A stretch of 64,000 bases of DNA from Aquarana catesbeiana (lineage: Eukaryota > Chordata > Amphibia > Anura > Ranidae). The stretch is taken from contig NC_133334.1 in the NCBI RefSeq assembly GCF_042186555.1, positions 20,913,018-20,977,017 of the forward strand, written 5' to 3'. The position numbers were made by a program, and so were the translations under genes. The notes beneath the pieces were generated by a model, which saw only the letters and a program-made list of their open reading frames with translations, was not told where the DNA came from and did not search any database. This document shows, in pieces, positions 45,000 to 56,906 of this stretch (positions within the stretch are counted from its first letter, which is position 1; each line of letters starts with the position of its first letter).

Positions 45000-45700
45000 A
45001 ATAAAATACTTTAAAAACCTGTGTACTGCGTTTTATTTTTGACACTTTTTTTTAGGTGCATGGGTAGGGGTACAATGTACCCGATACTCATTCACATAGG
45101 GTGGGGGGGCCAGGATCTGGGGCCCCCCTTGTTAAAGGGGGCTTCCAGATTCTGATAAGCTCCCCACCCACAGACCCCGACAACCAACGGCCAGGGTTGT
45201 CGGGAAGAGGCCCTTGTCCTCATCAACATGGGGACAAGGTGGTTTGGAGTGGGGGGCGCAGGGCCCCCCCTTGCCCCAAAGCACCTACCCCCTTTCCTGA
45301 CATCCTGGGCTATGTGCTCGGATAAGGGTCTGGTATAGATTTTGGGGGGGATCCCCATGCCATTTTTTCGGCGTGTGGGTTCCCCTTAGAATCCATACTA
45401 GACAGAAGGGCCTGTCATGCTCCTGGAGGGGGAACCCATGCCGTTTTTTTTTTTTTACATTGTGCTTGGTGTTCATACCAGACAGTGCCTGGTATTGTCA
45501 GGGATCAAAGTCGGATCCCTGTTCATTGAAGTCGGACGCATGTCGGACTTCAAGTTGCAGGGCAAAGTTGGGCATTCAGACCGGCATATTGATCCATCTG
45601 CCCGTGTGAAGGTCCGTTTTCAGCCACAGACCCGCAGACCCCGACAACCAATGGCCAGGGTTGTCGGGAAGAGGCTCTTCTCCTCATGAACAGGCAGCCT
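45000..45700. repeat. Interspersed repeat with internal direct repeat
   Basis: It starts after 'ccttaataaaatactttaaa'. A 40-bp block (cagaccccgacaacca...) recurs nearly exactly at 45171-45210 and 45635-45674. 'ttgttaaagggggcttccag' and 'gataagggtctggtata' are words I associate with a high-copy frog repeat. Confidence 0.6.
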
Positions 45701-46737
45701 CCTCAAATCAATGACAGGTGACTGGCTGCACAGACCTACATGGATCTCCAAACACATCCCGGAGTGTACATCCAGGCGGCTGCAATACACAGATCAGAAT
45801 GCAGTATGAACACACGGATATGCAAAGTGACAGGGCCTCTTTAACAAAATATTTTCCACGATTTTGCGTTTATTTGGAGCTCTGTGCCTGCAAATCCACA
45901 CAGCTGGCTGTATCAGTTATCTGCAAGATTTATAATTGGACTTGAATCCGTTTTCCACCTAAATCCCACACACCTAGGAAGTGGTTAGGGGCATGGTTGT
46001 ATTGGTGCAGTGGTATTTCAGAGCTGCAGAGAGAGAAATTTATGAATTAGGTTGCCGTCTTATAGTATATTTGTCTCAAGTATTACTGCTCCTGGTTTGC
46101 ACTGTATTGCTGTAGGCCAAACTTGATAAATCTCTTCCAACGCAAAAAATGTAACCTGAACTGAAAGCCAGCTTTATCCCGGGATGCAGCATGCAGAGCA
46201 CAATTGTCAGTGAGGATATATAACCCAAGTGGGATCCCATGAGTACATAAAACCAGAGCACCGCGATTTGTATGTAAATATCAGCGCTGTCACAGGGGGA
46301 GTTTGATGTGAATGTCACAGTAAATAGAGATGTGTAATATGCAGCAAATGGGGACGAAATTCAAACTACGATATCGGCCAAATGACTGGCCCACAACACC
46401 TGCTTGTGAATCCATTAGGCTGCCTTTCAAATGGAGGGATTATCTGACTCCAGCGATGTCTTCTATGAAGGAATATGTATGGTCCGAAGATATGTAATTT
46501 GGGGCCTTCAAGCGGAAGTCCACTTTAGGCTGTCTACGTAGCCTATCATTGTTTCTTCCCTTGAAGAGGGGCCGTCACCGGCATGTAACCAAACCTGTGT
46601 GTGAATGACAGCTATGTAAAGCACAGACTGCAATACCATTTTACCAAATTATTGTATAGCCAAGAAAATGTAGCCTGGTCATTGAGATCTCAAGTGTTAC
46701 CGAAAAGGAGATGACATTTTTACATTTTGGCTTCTTT
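45700..46737. other. Single-copy-looking sequence
   Basis: No terminal repeats or tandem units across 1 kb. 46009-46040 superficially resembles a tRNA-Gly 5' part but does not fold. No credible coding. Confidence 0.4.
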
Positions 46738-46745
46738 TAACAAAC

Positions 46746-47666
46746 TAGGGTTGTCCCGATACCACTTTTTTAGGACCGAGTACAAGTACCGATACTTCTT
46801 TTCAAGTACTCGCCGATACCGATTACCGATAATTTTTTTTAATGCCACGTGACAGTGGGGTTTTTTTTGTTTTGTTTTAACAGTGCTTTCTTTTTTTTTT
46901 TTGGGGGGGGGGGGTGAACGTTGTATGTGTGTGTTTTTTTTTTTTATTATTTACAATTTTTATTTTTTACAATAATATTTTTTTTATTCTTTACTGCAAT
47001 ATGTGGTTTTTTTTTGTTTTTTTTTTTTAATCAGCCCTGTTGGGGGACTTTGGTGAGATATCAGGGGTCTTAACAGACCTCTGATATCTCCCCCTTGAGA
47101 CAGAGAAAGAGACCGAGGATAGAGATTCCCCAGTCCTTTTCTCTGCAGCCTCAGCTGCACTGAGAATGAATGGAGAGAAGACAGCGGCTCCTCTCCATTC
47201 ATAAACTGAGATTACAGGAGATTACAATGTTTCAGTTATATGAACAGACAGAGTCAGCTGACTCTGTCCATTCACAAAGGAAGGAGGAGGGGAACGGCGG
47301 AACGGAGGGGACAGCGGAGGGGGACAAAGAAGGAGAGGGGAACGGCGGAACGGAGGGGACAGCGGAGAGGCACAGCAGAATGGAGGGGACAGCGGAGGGG
47401 GACAGAGAAGGAGAGGGGAACGGCGTAACGGAGGGGGCATGGAGGAGGATGCAGTGACAGTCAGCGGTGACCAATCACCGCTGTATGTCACTAAAGCCGC
47501 TGAAAGCCGCTGGGGGAGAAGCTTATAACTCCCCGACACGCCGATCACAGCTGACTTCCAGGTATCGGCGGAAGCATCGGGAGCATTTGCCCGAGTACAA
47601 GTACTTGGGCAAATGCTCGGTATCGGTGCAGATACCGATACTAGTATCGGTATCGGGACAACCCTA
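46746..47666. mobile_element. 8-bp-TSD MITE with perfect 18-bp ends
   Basis: A perfect 8-bp duplication TAACAAAC (46738-46745 and 47667-47674) flanks TAGGGTTGTCCCGATACC and its exact inverse. Subterminal 'accgatac' and 'gagtacaagta' words repeat on both sides. 47275-47450 holds a short GGA-rich tandem array. No transposase frame. hAT-like by TSD length. Confidence 0.9.
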
Positions 47667-47859
47667 TAACAAACCCAAACAAAGATGGAGCCCAGGATTC
47701 AATTTTCCTGGATATGTGCATGTACAATTTGTCCAACCCACCACGATCCAAGAAATCCATGTTTCCTAACTTACTGGACTCATGGGTTCAACTTGAAGAT
47801 GCAATAAGAGCATCAAACCGAAAATCGTAGAGCCCAAGCTGGTTTTTAAATATGTCATG

Positions 47860-48160
47860 TTAGGATATCATAAAATAAAACATCTAACGCGTTCAGGGGT
47901 TCAGGTACTTGCCCTTCATCAAGGCTTAAAAGCTGCATGGGCTTAAAATGGTTGGAGGTCAACCAAAAATGCTGGTGCACTAAGCTGGGCCACTGGCTAC
48001 TGAGCTACTGTTCTGGATGAATGTTAACAACACCATTAGTCGATTATTAATCTATATTAATTGATTAATCATCATTAATTTTAAGCCCATACAAGCCCTG
48101 ATGAAGGGGACCTACTTGAGCACCTAAATGCATTGAATGTTTTATCTTATGTCAACGTAG
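47860..48160. repeat. Imperfect palindrome with acgcgt and gatgaagg motifs
   Basis: ataaaacatctaacgcgtt and 'cttgcccttcatcaaggctt' (47874-47927) are mirrored by 'aagccctgatgaagggga' and gcattgaatgttttat (48093-48146). The intervening 150 bp is AT-rich with its own small inverted repeat (ttaattgattaa). Confidence 0.75.
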
Positions 48161-48299
48161 TAATTCAACTCAGCTTGGATTCTACAGTCATTGGTGTGGC
48201 TCTCGTATTGCGAAAAATAGAAGAGGAACCTATTCAAAGAATAAAAGGGGGGGGGGAACGCCACACATGGGATTTTCAAATGCGTTGAAATAGGAATTT

Positions 48300-48880
48300 A
48301 CAGGGCTTTTTTTCCAGCGGGAACGTGGGGGAAAGCAGTTCTGGCACCCCCAGCACTGAATGTATGTAATGGCAAGGAGTGCTGGGGTATGCTGAAGGTC
48401 TAATGATGCTGGCTGCTGGTGGATCTATTGTCGCTGATGGGGGTTCTTATTTTGTGTAGGGGTCTAGTGTTGCCTCCGGACAACCACCCAATGTCCAGAC
48501 GAAGCTATGCAATCGTACAGCGAAATGCGTTGACGTCATCAACGCCCTAGACGCCGTTTGCAGCATTCCCGCAAGTGTTGGCAAGCTGTAAGGGGAGGAC
48601 GCCCGCATCGCACTTTGCGAGTGAATTCGTGGGGGACATCACAGTTAACGGCCGCGCCGGACCGCTAGTGCAGTGCAGTGCAGTTTTTTAAATTTCGGCA
48701 TGAGGTTTTCCCTTAAGACCCAAGTCACACTCATCTCAAAATCGGATCCCGTTCATTAAAGTCGCATGGAGGTCAGATCGACGTCAGGCCGATGTTGCAG
48801 GTCAAAATCTGACTGACAGTCGCCCGACTTTAATGTCGCACCAGTGTGAACCTGGGCCTCTAGGGGCAAATGTAGATGGG
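48300..48880. repeat. Cluster of repeat fragments
   Basis: 48314 'cagggctttttttccagcgg' resembles an hAT-like end. 48529-48537 is gaaatgcgt. 48715-48860 ends 'accagtgtgaacctgggc', as in the 'ttcacac' MITEs. Confidence 0.5.
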
Positions 48881-50330
48881 AAGGCCCCTTTTCACAATTG
48901 CACATTATGGCGAGCTTACTTCAGGGTTCCCTCTCCTCCAGCGCCAGCAGCTCCACGTTCTCCTTGGATTAGCAGTTAGGTAAAAGATTTTATTTTGTTT
49001 TTTACAGAAAACCTCTACCTGAATTTTTTTTTCTCACATTTAGTTCAGCTTTACAACAAACCTGTTGCTTTGCCCCGTATTGGTAAGGTACAGGTTTGCT
49101 TTAAAATAAACTAAGCGGATGAATGGAAGCACATTTGGCTATAGAATAAAACACAAGCTTGGTATTTGAGGTGGGTAAGGTAAAAGTGAAGTAAGGTGAA
49201 TTCAGGCTGATAGGAGTTATTTAAGGGCAGAATGTAAATGTACAGCTAATGGTAGCGGAAGTTTTGTGGCCTCTCCGATTTGATTCCCAATGACTTCTAT
49301 CATGTCAGGAGAAGAGGATTCAGATGCAGGCAGTAAAGTCTGGCAGCTGAACACTCATTGCTCGGTCCCATCCATCTGCTTTGTCTCTGTCCCACTGGTG
49401 GAAAACACCCTTTCTTCAGCCTCCAGGCATGAAATCAACTTCGACAAATCCTGATTTCACCTTACTGAGCTTCCCCACCATCTGTACAGCATGCATGAGC
49501 GGCCCGAGGCTCAGAACAATCCCTGAGCGAGCCTCCTCTCCAGCACCGACCCCAGCGCCTTCCACTTAGCAACTTCATTAATAATGGATCACATAAACAT
49601 GGGAGTCCATCTCCCCCCCCCCCCCCCCCAACTCATTTTCCTGCCAGACAAAGGGAGTCTATTAATACTGCACGGACACAAAGGGAGAGGGCTCTGACCT
49701 GGGCAGTTCCAGGCAAACTACACAGCTTTTTATGTAAAAATCACTTTTAATGGCTGCACTCTTCTGCAACATCCTATACAGAACAAACACCAGCTCCATA
49801 TTGGTTTTCCACTTGGGACTTGAAACAAATTTTCCTGCATTTACATTTATGTGCAATAAATGGGATTGTTCTAAACAATTCTTAAATGGGTTCATAAGAA
49901 GTGCTAAATAATGCTAAAGGCATGCTAAAATGACATAAGGACATAAGCACAGAGGCCATTTTAGCATGCCTTAAAGTGGACTTGAAATTTAAATGATCTA
50001 TTTTATTAGGAGAATCTAAAAACGTTTATTGTGTCCAATGCAGTGCCCTAAAAAAATTACTTTTAGCCCTGAATACCTCCTAAAAAATAGCAGAGCACTT
50101 CCTGACATGAGCCTGTGTCTAGGGACTTCTTTGTGTATAGGGCTCATAGCTGTATATCTCCAGTGTGAGATCATCAAAGGCAGCTTTTCTCACCCCCTTT
50201 TTCAGCCACGGTACCATCGAAAGTATGCAAAATCTCAAAGCATCCCAGTCTAAAATGTATAAAAAGTAAATGTTACTTATCAATGGAAAACCTGAGCCTT
50301 GGACAAGGCACACAACTGCCTTGATGACAT
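48880..50330. other. Mostly single-copy-looking sequence
   Basis: 49250-49600 shows no repeats, and ends in a C run at 49613-49630. A 62-residue frame at 49381-49569 has no recognisable features. 49900-50330 is nondescript. Confidence 0.4.
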
Positions 50331-52340
50331 TAACTTCACTTCAGAAGTCCCACCATCACATCAGAGTCACCCTTTTACATCAGTGGTCCCCCATCACATC
50401 AGAGGTCCCCCCACCCATCACATCAGAGGTCCCCCCCATCACGTCAGAGGTCCCCCCATCACATCAGAGGTCCCCCTATTACATCAGAGGTCCCCTCCCC
50501 ATCACGTCAGTGGTCCCCCATCACATCAGAGGTCTCCCCATCACGTCAGAGGTCAACCCCTAACATCAGAGGTCCCCCCATCACGTCAGAGGTCCCTTAT
50601 CACATCAGAGGTCCTCCTATTACATCAGAGGTCCACCCCATTATATCAGAGGTCCCCCCATCACATCAGAGGATCCCCCATCACATCAGAGGTCCCCCCA
50701 TCACATCAGAGGTCCCCCCATCTCATCAGAGGTCCCCCTATTACATCAGAGGTTCCCCATCACATCAGGGGTCCCCTTATTACATCAGAGGTCCCCCATC
50801 ACAACAGATGCCCCCCCATCTCATCAAAGGTCCCCCTATCACATCAAAGGTCCCCCATCACATCAGAGGTCCCCTTACTACATCAGAGGTCCCCCATCAC
50901 ATCAGATGCCCCCCATCACATCAGAGGTCCCCCCATCATATCAGAGGTCCCCCATCACATCAGAGGCCCCCCATCAAATCAGAGGTCCCCTTATTACATC
51001 AGAGGTTCCCCATCACATCAGAGGTTCCCCATCACATCAGATGTCCCCCCATCACATCAGATGCCCCCCATCACATCAGAGGTCCCCCCCCATCTCATCA
51101 GAGGCCCCCATCTCAACAGAGGTCACCCCATCATATCAGAGGTCCCCCATCTCATCAGAGGTCCCCTTATTAAACCAGAGGTCCCCTATCACATCAGATG
51201 CCCCTCCATTACATCAGAGGTCCCCCAATCACATCAGAGGTCCCCCCATCACATTAGAGGTCCCCCCATCACATAAGAGGTTCCCCCTCATCACATCATA
51301 GGTCCATCCATCACATCAGATTTCCCCCTATAACATCAGATCCCTCCTTTCACATCAGAGTAACCCCTTTACATCAGAGGTTCCCCACATCACATCAGAG
51401 GTCCCCCTGTTACATCAGAGGTCACCCTATCAAATCACAGGTCCTCCTATCACATCAGCGGTCCCTTTATTACATCAGAGCCCCCCCATCACATCAGAGG
51501 TCCCCCCATCACATCAGCGGTCCCTTTATTACATCAGAGCCCCCCATCACATCAGAGGTCCCCAATCACATCAGAGGTTCCCCATCACATCAGAGGTCCC
51601 CCATCTCATCAAAGGTCCCCCATCACATCAAAGGTCCCCCATCACATCAGAGGTCCCCTTATTACATCAGAGGTTCCCCATCACATCAGATGTCCCCCAC
51701 CATCACATCAGAGGTCCCCCATCACATCAGAGGTCCCCCATCACATCAGATGCCCCCCATCACATCAGAGGTCCCCCCATCACATCAGAGGCCCCCCATC
51801 TCAACAGAGGTCCCCCCATCATATCAGAGGTCTCCCATCTCATCAGAGGTCCCCCATCACATCAAAGGTCCCCCCATCACATCAAAGGTCCCCCATCACA
51901 TCAGAGGTCCCCTTATTACATCAGAGGTCCCCCATAACATCAGATGCCCCTCCATTACATCAGAGGTCCCCCAATCACATCAGAGGTCCCCCATCACATA
52001 AGAGGTTCCCCAATATCACATCAGAGGTCCCCCCCATCACATCATAGGTCCTCTTATCACATCATAGGTCCATCCATCACATCAGATTTCCCCCTATAAC
52101 ATCAGAGCCCTCCTTTCACATCAGAGTAACCTTTACATCAGAGGTTCCCAACATCACATCAGAGGTCCCCCCATTACATCAGAGGTCACCCTATCAAATC
52201 ATAGGTCCTCCTATCACATCAGCGGTCCCTTTATTACATCAGAGGGCCCCCCCCCCCATCACAGTAGAGGTCCCCCCATCACATCAGAGGTTGCCTTTTA
52301 TATTAGAAGTCCCCTCCTCCCCATTGCATCAGAATATCCC
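50330..52340. repeat. 19-20 bp minisatellite, 2 kb, with higher-order period
   Basis: The unit is 'ccccatcacatcagaggt' with variants (tattacatcag, tcaaatca, gatgcccc), about 100 copies. Rare variant strings recur in the same order at 51275-51480 and 52000-52245, offset about 765 bp. Long Ser/Pro/His-rich frames on the plus strand are by-products. Confidence 0.92.
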
Positions 52341-52483
52341 CCACCACATTTACATTTACACCTCTGAAGGCTAGCAGTTGTCTTATACAAATAAGTGTAG
52401 GTCTGTAAATATGTTCTCTAAAATATAAGCTTTGCTACAAATTGACTATTTCATCAAGGGGTCAGCAACCTTTTCCTCATTAA

Positions 52484-52617
52484 GGGGGTTATGTACTAAA
52501 ACTGGAGAGTCCAAAATCTGGTGCAACACTGCGTAGAAGCCAATCAGCTTCCAGGTTTTATTGCCAAAGCTTAAAAGCTGAAGTTAGAAGCTGCTCTAGT
52601 TTTAGTAAATCAACCCC
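52484..52617. mobile_element. TAA-flanked short MITE, family A copy 1
   Basis: TAA at 52481-52483 and 52618-52620 flanks GGGGGTTATGTACTAAAA and, inverted, ggggttgatttactaaaa. It shares 'aagccaatcagcttccagg' with 52961-53870. Confidence 0.72.
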
Positions 52618-53038
52618 TAAGTGTCAATTTACAAGCATTACATAGCTGGCATGCCAGTGAGCAATAGCACACCATAGTCATACAGTTTGATTGCAATTTT
52701 TGCACTTATAGTTGCTAATGACAAGTTAATAATTAGTATTCCCAGCATACTGACTGAGCTATCACAGACAGCTCTCGGTCTCTGTTTGTAATTGGGAGTC
52801 AGCGGGACAGGCCCGTGATCATGTGACCACTGTCAGATCCAATCACAGCGATCATGTGATTGAGACGCCACCTCCTGGCATTAACACCTACTGAAAAGGC
52901 CAGCAGGTGGCGGTCGGAAGGGTTCATCTTCTAAACTTTTATGACTTGAAATATGGATACCGGGGTGATTTACAAAAACTGGAGAGTGCATAATCTGGTA
53001 TGGAAACCAATCAGCTTCCAGGTTTTGTCAAAGCTTAA

Positions 53039-53776
53039 AGGGGTTGTAAACCCTCAAGGTTCTTCACCTCAATGCATTCTATGCATTGAGGTGAAAAACC
53101 TCTTGTAGTGCACCAACCCCCCAGAGCCCCCCGTTTTACTTACCTGAACCCGTTCTTTTCCGTGACAGGGATGAGCACACCATCTCCAGGCGGTGTCTCT
53201 GGTCCTGATTGGATAGGTGGATAGCAGTTCAGCCATTGGCTCCCGCTGCTGTCAATCAAATCCAATGACGCGGCGGCCGGGGGGGGGGCGGGGCAGGACA
53301 CAGGAGCGCGCCCACACGGGTGTCCCGAAGGAGATCGCTTCTCCGACGCGGCACTCAAGAAGAGGAGGAGCCACAAGCACCGCTTAGGGACCCCAGAAGA
53401 GGAGGATCGGGGCCCCTCTTTGCAAAACCAACTGCACAGTGTAGGTCAGCCTCGGTTCACACTGGGACGACTTGTCAGGCGACCTAGGTCGCCTGACAAG
53501 TAGCGTCCCGTTCAGTACAATGGAACCGTTCTAATCAGAGCGACGCAAGTCGCTCCGACTTAGAAAAAGGTTCCTGTACGACTTTGGGGGCGACTTGGGG
53601 TGACTTGCATAGACTTCTATACAGAAGTCGTTTTGCAAGTCGCCCCGGCAGTCGTGTGCAGGTCGCCTCGGTGAGGCGACCTGCAAGTCGTGCCGCCTCT
53701 GGTGTGAACCGAGGCTAAGAATGATATGTTTGTTATTAAAAAAAAAACAAAAAAAAAATGAAGTTTTAGTGTCCCT
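53039..53776. mobile_element. TTAA-flanked MITE, family B copy 2, inside family A
   Basis: TTAA at 53035-53038 and 53777-53780. It begins AGGGGTTGTAAACCC and ends tagtgtccct. The interior matches 14095-14609. Splitting 'caaagctta' from 'aactgaacaag' of family A marks it as the second insertion. Confidence 0.85.
53449..53715. mobile_element. 'gcctcggttcacac' MITE inside family B
   Basis: The ends GCCTCGGTTCACAC and GTGTGAACCGAGGC are exact inverses. The flanks TCA (53446-53448) and TAA (53716-53718) fit a TAA duplication with one change; the uninterrupted copy at 14095 reads ggtaagtatg here. It holds a perfect 32-bp palindrome (53470-53501). Confidence 0.82.
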
Positions 53777-53879
53777 TTAACTGAACAAGCTGACGTTAGA
53801 AGCTGATTGGCTACCATGGCACAACTGCACCTGATTCTGTGTTCTCCAGTTTTAGTAAATCTCCCCCCCCAATGTTACT

Positions 53880-54330
53880 ACACAGAAGACAGGTTATATG
53901 TGAGGCTCGGGCATTCACATTTTTATGGCTTTAGGAACATCAGGATAATCCCAGTTTACAGCGGGTGGACACTTTGTATCTGGATGTCTAATTTAAATTT
54001 GGATGGATTTATTCTACACCTGACTTTTATCAATCACAGCATCTGGATCTTATCATTGAAACCCCCCCACCCCTAAGGACTCAGAGAATAAATAGGATTT
54101 TCTCAGCAAAATTACTTTATAGCAATTGGAAGTTAACAGGATAGTAAATAACTGTGACACGAATAACCTGATCAGAGACAGAAAAAAAAGCAATTTCCTG
54201 AAACAATGTAGCACTAAAGCTGCCTACAGATTTGGACAGGTATACTACCCCGCATCCCCAGGGGGAGAGGCACAATGGGCAATAATCCAAACAAAAGAAA
54301 AAATGGGCACCTGCATTTCGATTTTCCTGA
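53880..54330. other. Single-copy-looking sequence
   Basis: No repeats beyond a C run near 54062; no recognisable coding. Confidence 0.35.
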
Positions 54331-54332
54331 GT

Positions 54333-55196
54333 TTAGGTTCACACTATGAATCGCACAGGAGGTGCACAGGTGCGGTTCTGTTTGCCGGTAGACATGTGCA
54401 GAACGAAAAATGTGTTTAGTTTCGATTTGTTATTTACATAAATTTGTTTAGTTAAATTTGTTTCATTCGTTTAATTCGTTTTCGGAATTAGTTCCATTTA
54501 TTTGTTTTCGAATCGATTCAAAACTGTTTCGAATCAATTTAGAATAGTTTTCGAATTTAAATAGTTATTCAATTTCCAAAAAGAACAAAATAGAATAGAA
54601 AATAAAGAAATAGAATAGAATTTTATTTTGATTTTTTCTATTCTATTCCTTTATTTTCTATTCTATTTTATTCTTTTTGGAAATTGGAAAACTATTCAAA
54701 CTCGAAAACTTTTCGAATTCGAAAAACTATTCTAAATTGATTCGAAACAATTTCGAATTGATTAGAAAACAAATATTTTCTATTCTATTCTATGATCTTT
54801 GGAAATTGGAAAACTATGAATTTGAAAAGTTTTCGAATTCGAATTTCCTCTCAATTTTCTTTTCGTAATTTCAGATTATTTAAATTCGGTACTAGTCTAA
54901 TTCGAAAATTCGGATACATCCGAACTTCCGAATAACGAAAATTCGCCCGAATTTTAATTCGGAACGGAACGAACCGCACATGTCTATTTGACGGTTGAGG
55001 TACAGTTCAGGTGCAAATTTTTACCTGAAATTGCACCTGAACCAGACCCACAATCATACAGGATCTTTTTTAAACCAGAACCGCGGCCGCCCCCACACAT
55101 GTGTGAACCGGCTCTATTGAAAGCCAGTCTAATTCACATGTTATGCGAATTGGATGCGGTTAAAACGCATCCAATTTATATGTGAACCGAGCCTAA
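54333..55196. mobile_element. 'aggttcacac' MITE split by a second element
   Basis: Left taggttcacactatg pairs with tatgtgaaccgagccta at the right. The two halves (54333-54388 and 54987-55196) are separated by 54389-54986. Confidence 0.65.
54389..54986. mobile_element. 8-bp-TSD MITE, 'tagacatgtgc' family copy 2
   Basis: Near-perfect duplication TTTGCCGG (54381-54388) and TTTGACGG (54987-54994), 7 of 8. The 11-bp ends tagacatgtgc are exact inverses. The interior is 'ttcgaatt'-rich with inverted segments, as in 28660-29554. Confidence 0.82.
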
Positions 55197-55257
55197 TGGG
55201 CTCAAGTTGCACTGCATCGCACCAAGGTCATGCATGTACCAATTTTAAAACCGCACT

Positions 55258-55745
55258 GTAGAGCTGCACGATTATTCGCCAAGAATCGAAATGGCGATCT
55301 TTTTCCCTTCCCGATCTTTAAAACAGCACCTCACGATTCTTTCTAACAAGTGCAGAGAGTTCTCACAGTTGAAAAAAAAAAAAAAAAATCCAGGCAGCCT
55401 GCCAAGTTTTATCACAACACTCTGAATAAGTAGAAACAAAGTATCTTTTTGTTCTTTTATCAAAGGAAAGAACTCCAGCGTGTAAACGAAGAAAGTTTAA
55501 CCATTTAAAGACCAAACCTTTTCTGACATTTATTGCTTACAAGTAAAAATCATTATTTTCTAAATGGTGGTTGTTGTAATATTTTATGTCACGCCGTATT
55601 TGCGCAGCGGTTTTTAAAATGCTTTTTTATTTTTTTTAAATACACTTTAATGAATAAAAAAAAAACCTAAACAGTAAAGTCAGCCCAATTTTTTTGTATA
55701 ATGTGAAAAAAGATGTTACACCGCGAGAATCGCGCGAGAATCATG
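55258..55745. repeat. 'gctgcacgattattcg' element and fragment of the 385-bp module
   Basis: The left end tagagctgcacgattatt and the right part gcgagaatcgcgcgagaatc look like a degraded hAT-like element. 55530-55690 is an inverted partial copy of the module duplicated at 39768-40533. Confidence 0.5.
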
Positions 55746-56900
55746 ATCCTTATTCTAAGCAAACAAGAGTGTGAACCGGGGCTTAGGGTCACTGAAATTG
55801 TCACTGGCCACACTGGTTGCAGGTCAGCCAGCACTCCACAAAAAGGAGGACTCCCCTCATGAACAGGTGAAGGACTCAGAGCTGAGAACTTATTCAAAGC
55901 CTCCATTTCCACTACTAAAGAATATCTGCATTTTCGTGTACTTCTTTGCAAGTCGTCGCACTTCACGCATAGGGCTGCCCACTGAAACATGCCAATAGAA
56001 CTTCATGTTTATTTTTGCGCTTCCACAAGTTTTTGCCGCATTTACCGCAAATTCTTTTACGGCTCTTGCTTGGCGCATTCGTGGATGCCATTAACAATGA
56101 TTGGCACCGCAAGCCCGACACGCCAGTGACTGAGACATCAATTACCAGAGTACTGGCACCTATATCAACAGAGAGGCTGTTTGTAAACATCACTGCTGAC
56201 AATTTATTGCGCTGATTCCATTTAATTACTGCGTTCCCGGCCTTGTGGAGTAATTGTGTTTCATAAATCAATGGGTGGCCACGGCAGAAAGCCTGGCGCT
56301 CTGCAATGTTTCACTTCTTGCTCCAATCGCACTTTACAGCGCTGCGACTTTCATTAAAACTCTTATTGATCCTTTAATAATTTGCCAGGGAACATTCATT
56401 ACCATGTACTAAATCAATGAAATGTACCTAATTATTCTGAAAACCTCTCCTAAAGCTCATCAACACCTTATTTCTTACATTTTATTCTTTTAACATTTCT
56501 GGTGTAAATTCTAAATTTTTACCTTTATTGGTTTTAATTGAATTTTTTTTTCTTCTCTGCTTCCCCTGGCCCCACCCACTTTTTAAAAACAAAATCCACT
56601 AGTTCCTCTTCATGGGCGGTTGAAATCTAAGCCTTGATCTCTCTAGGTAGGCGACGCTGGAACCATCAGTAATAATTGTAGCAGAATAAAGAGGGCTCCA
56701 CTTTATTCTGCCTCTAACACTTTGCCAACCTTCGCTGTCCGGAATGGTGACATACCAAATTGGAAGGAAGGAGCGCCCGGTGTCCAAATAATGCATCTTT
56801 TGGTGGAAGAATACAAACTGGGGGGGGGGGGGTAAGTGAGAGCAGAGAGTGCAGAGGGAGGGGGAGAAGCAGTGAGCAGTCAAGGTGCGGGAGGGAAAGG
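55746..56900. other. Mostly single-copy-looking sequence
   Basis: 56200-56470 is AT-rich with homeobox-like words (tttaattact, aataatttg, cctaattattc) and no repeats, a possible conserved non-coding element. A G run lies at 56821-56832. No credible coding. Confidence 0.4.
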
Positions 56901-56906
56901 GGGAGA

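Larger units (their letters stand above)
52961..53870. mobile_element. MITE family A copy 2, carrying nested insertions
   Basis: Left part 52961-53038 (cggggtgatttac, 'caatcagcttccagg') and right part 53777-53870 ('gacgttagaagctgattgg', tttagtaaatctcccc) are halves of one element as at 52484, separated by element B. Confidence 0.8.

Noticed and set aside
46005..46045. tRNA-Gly-like words
   Set aside because: No acceptor or anticodon stem and no B box.
50299..51301. 325-residue and overlapping frames rich in His, Ser and Pro
   Set aside because: They translate the 19-20 bp minisatellite in several frames.
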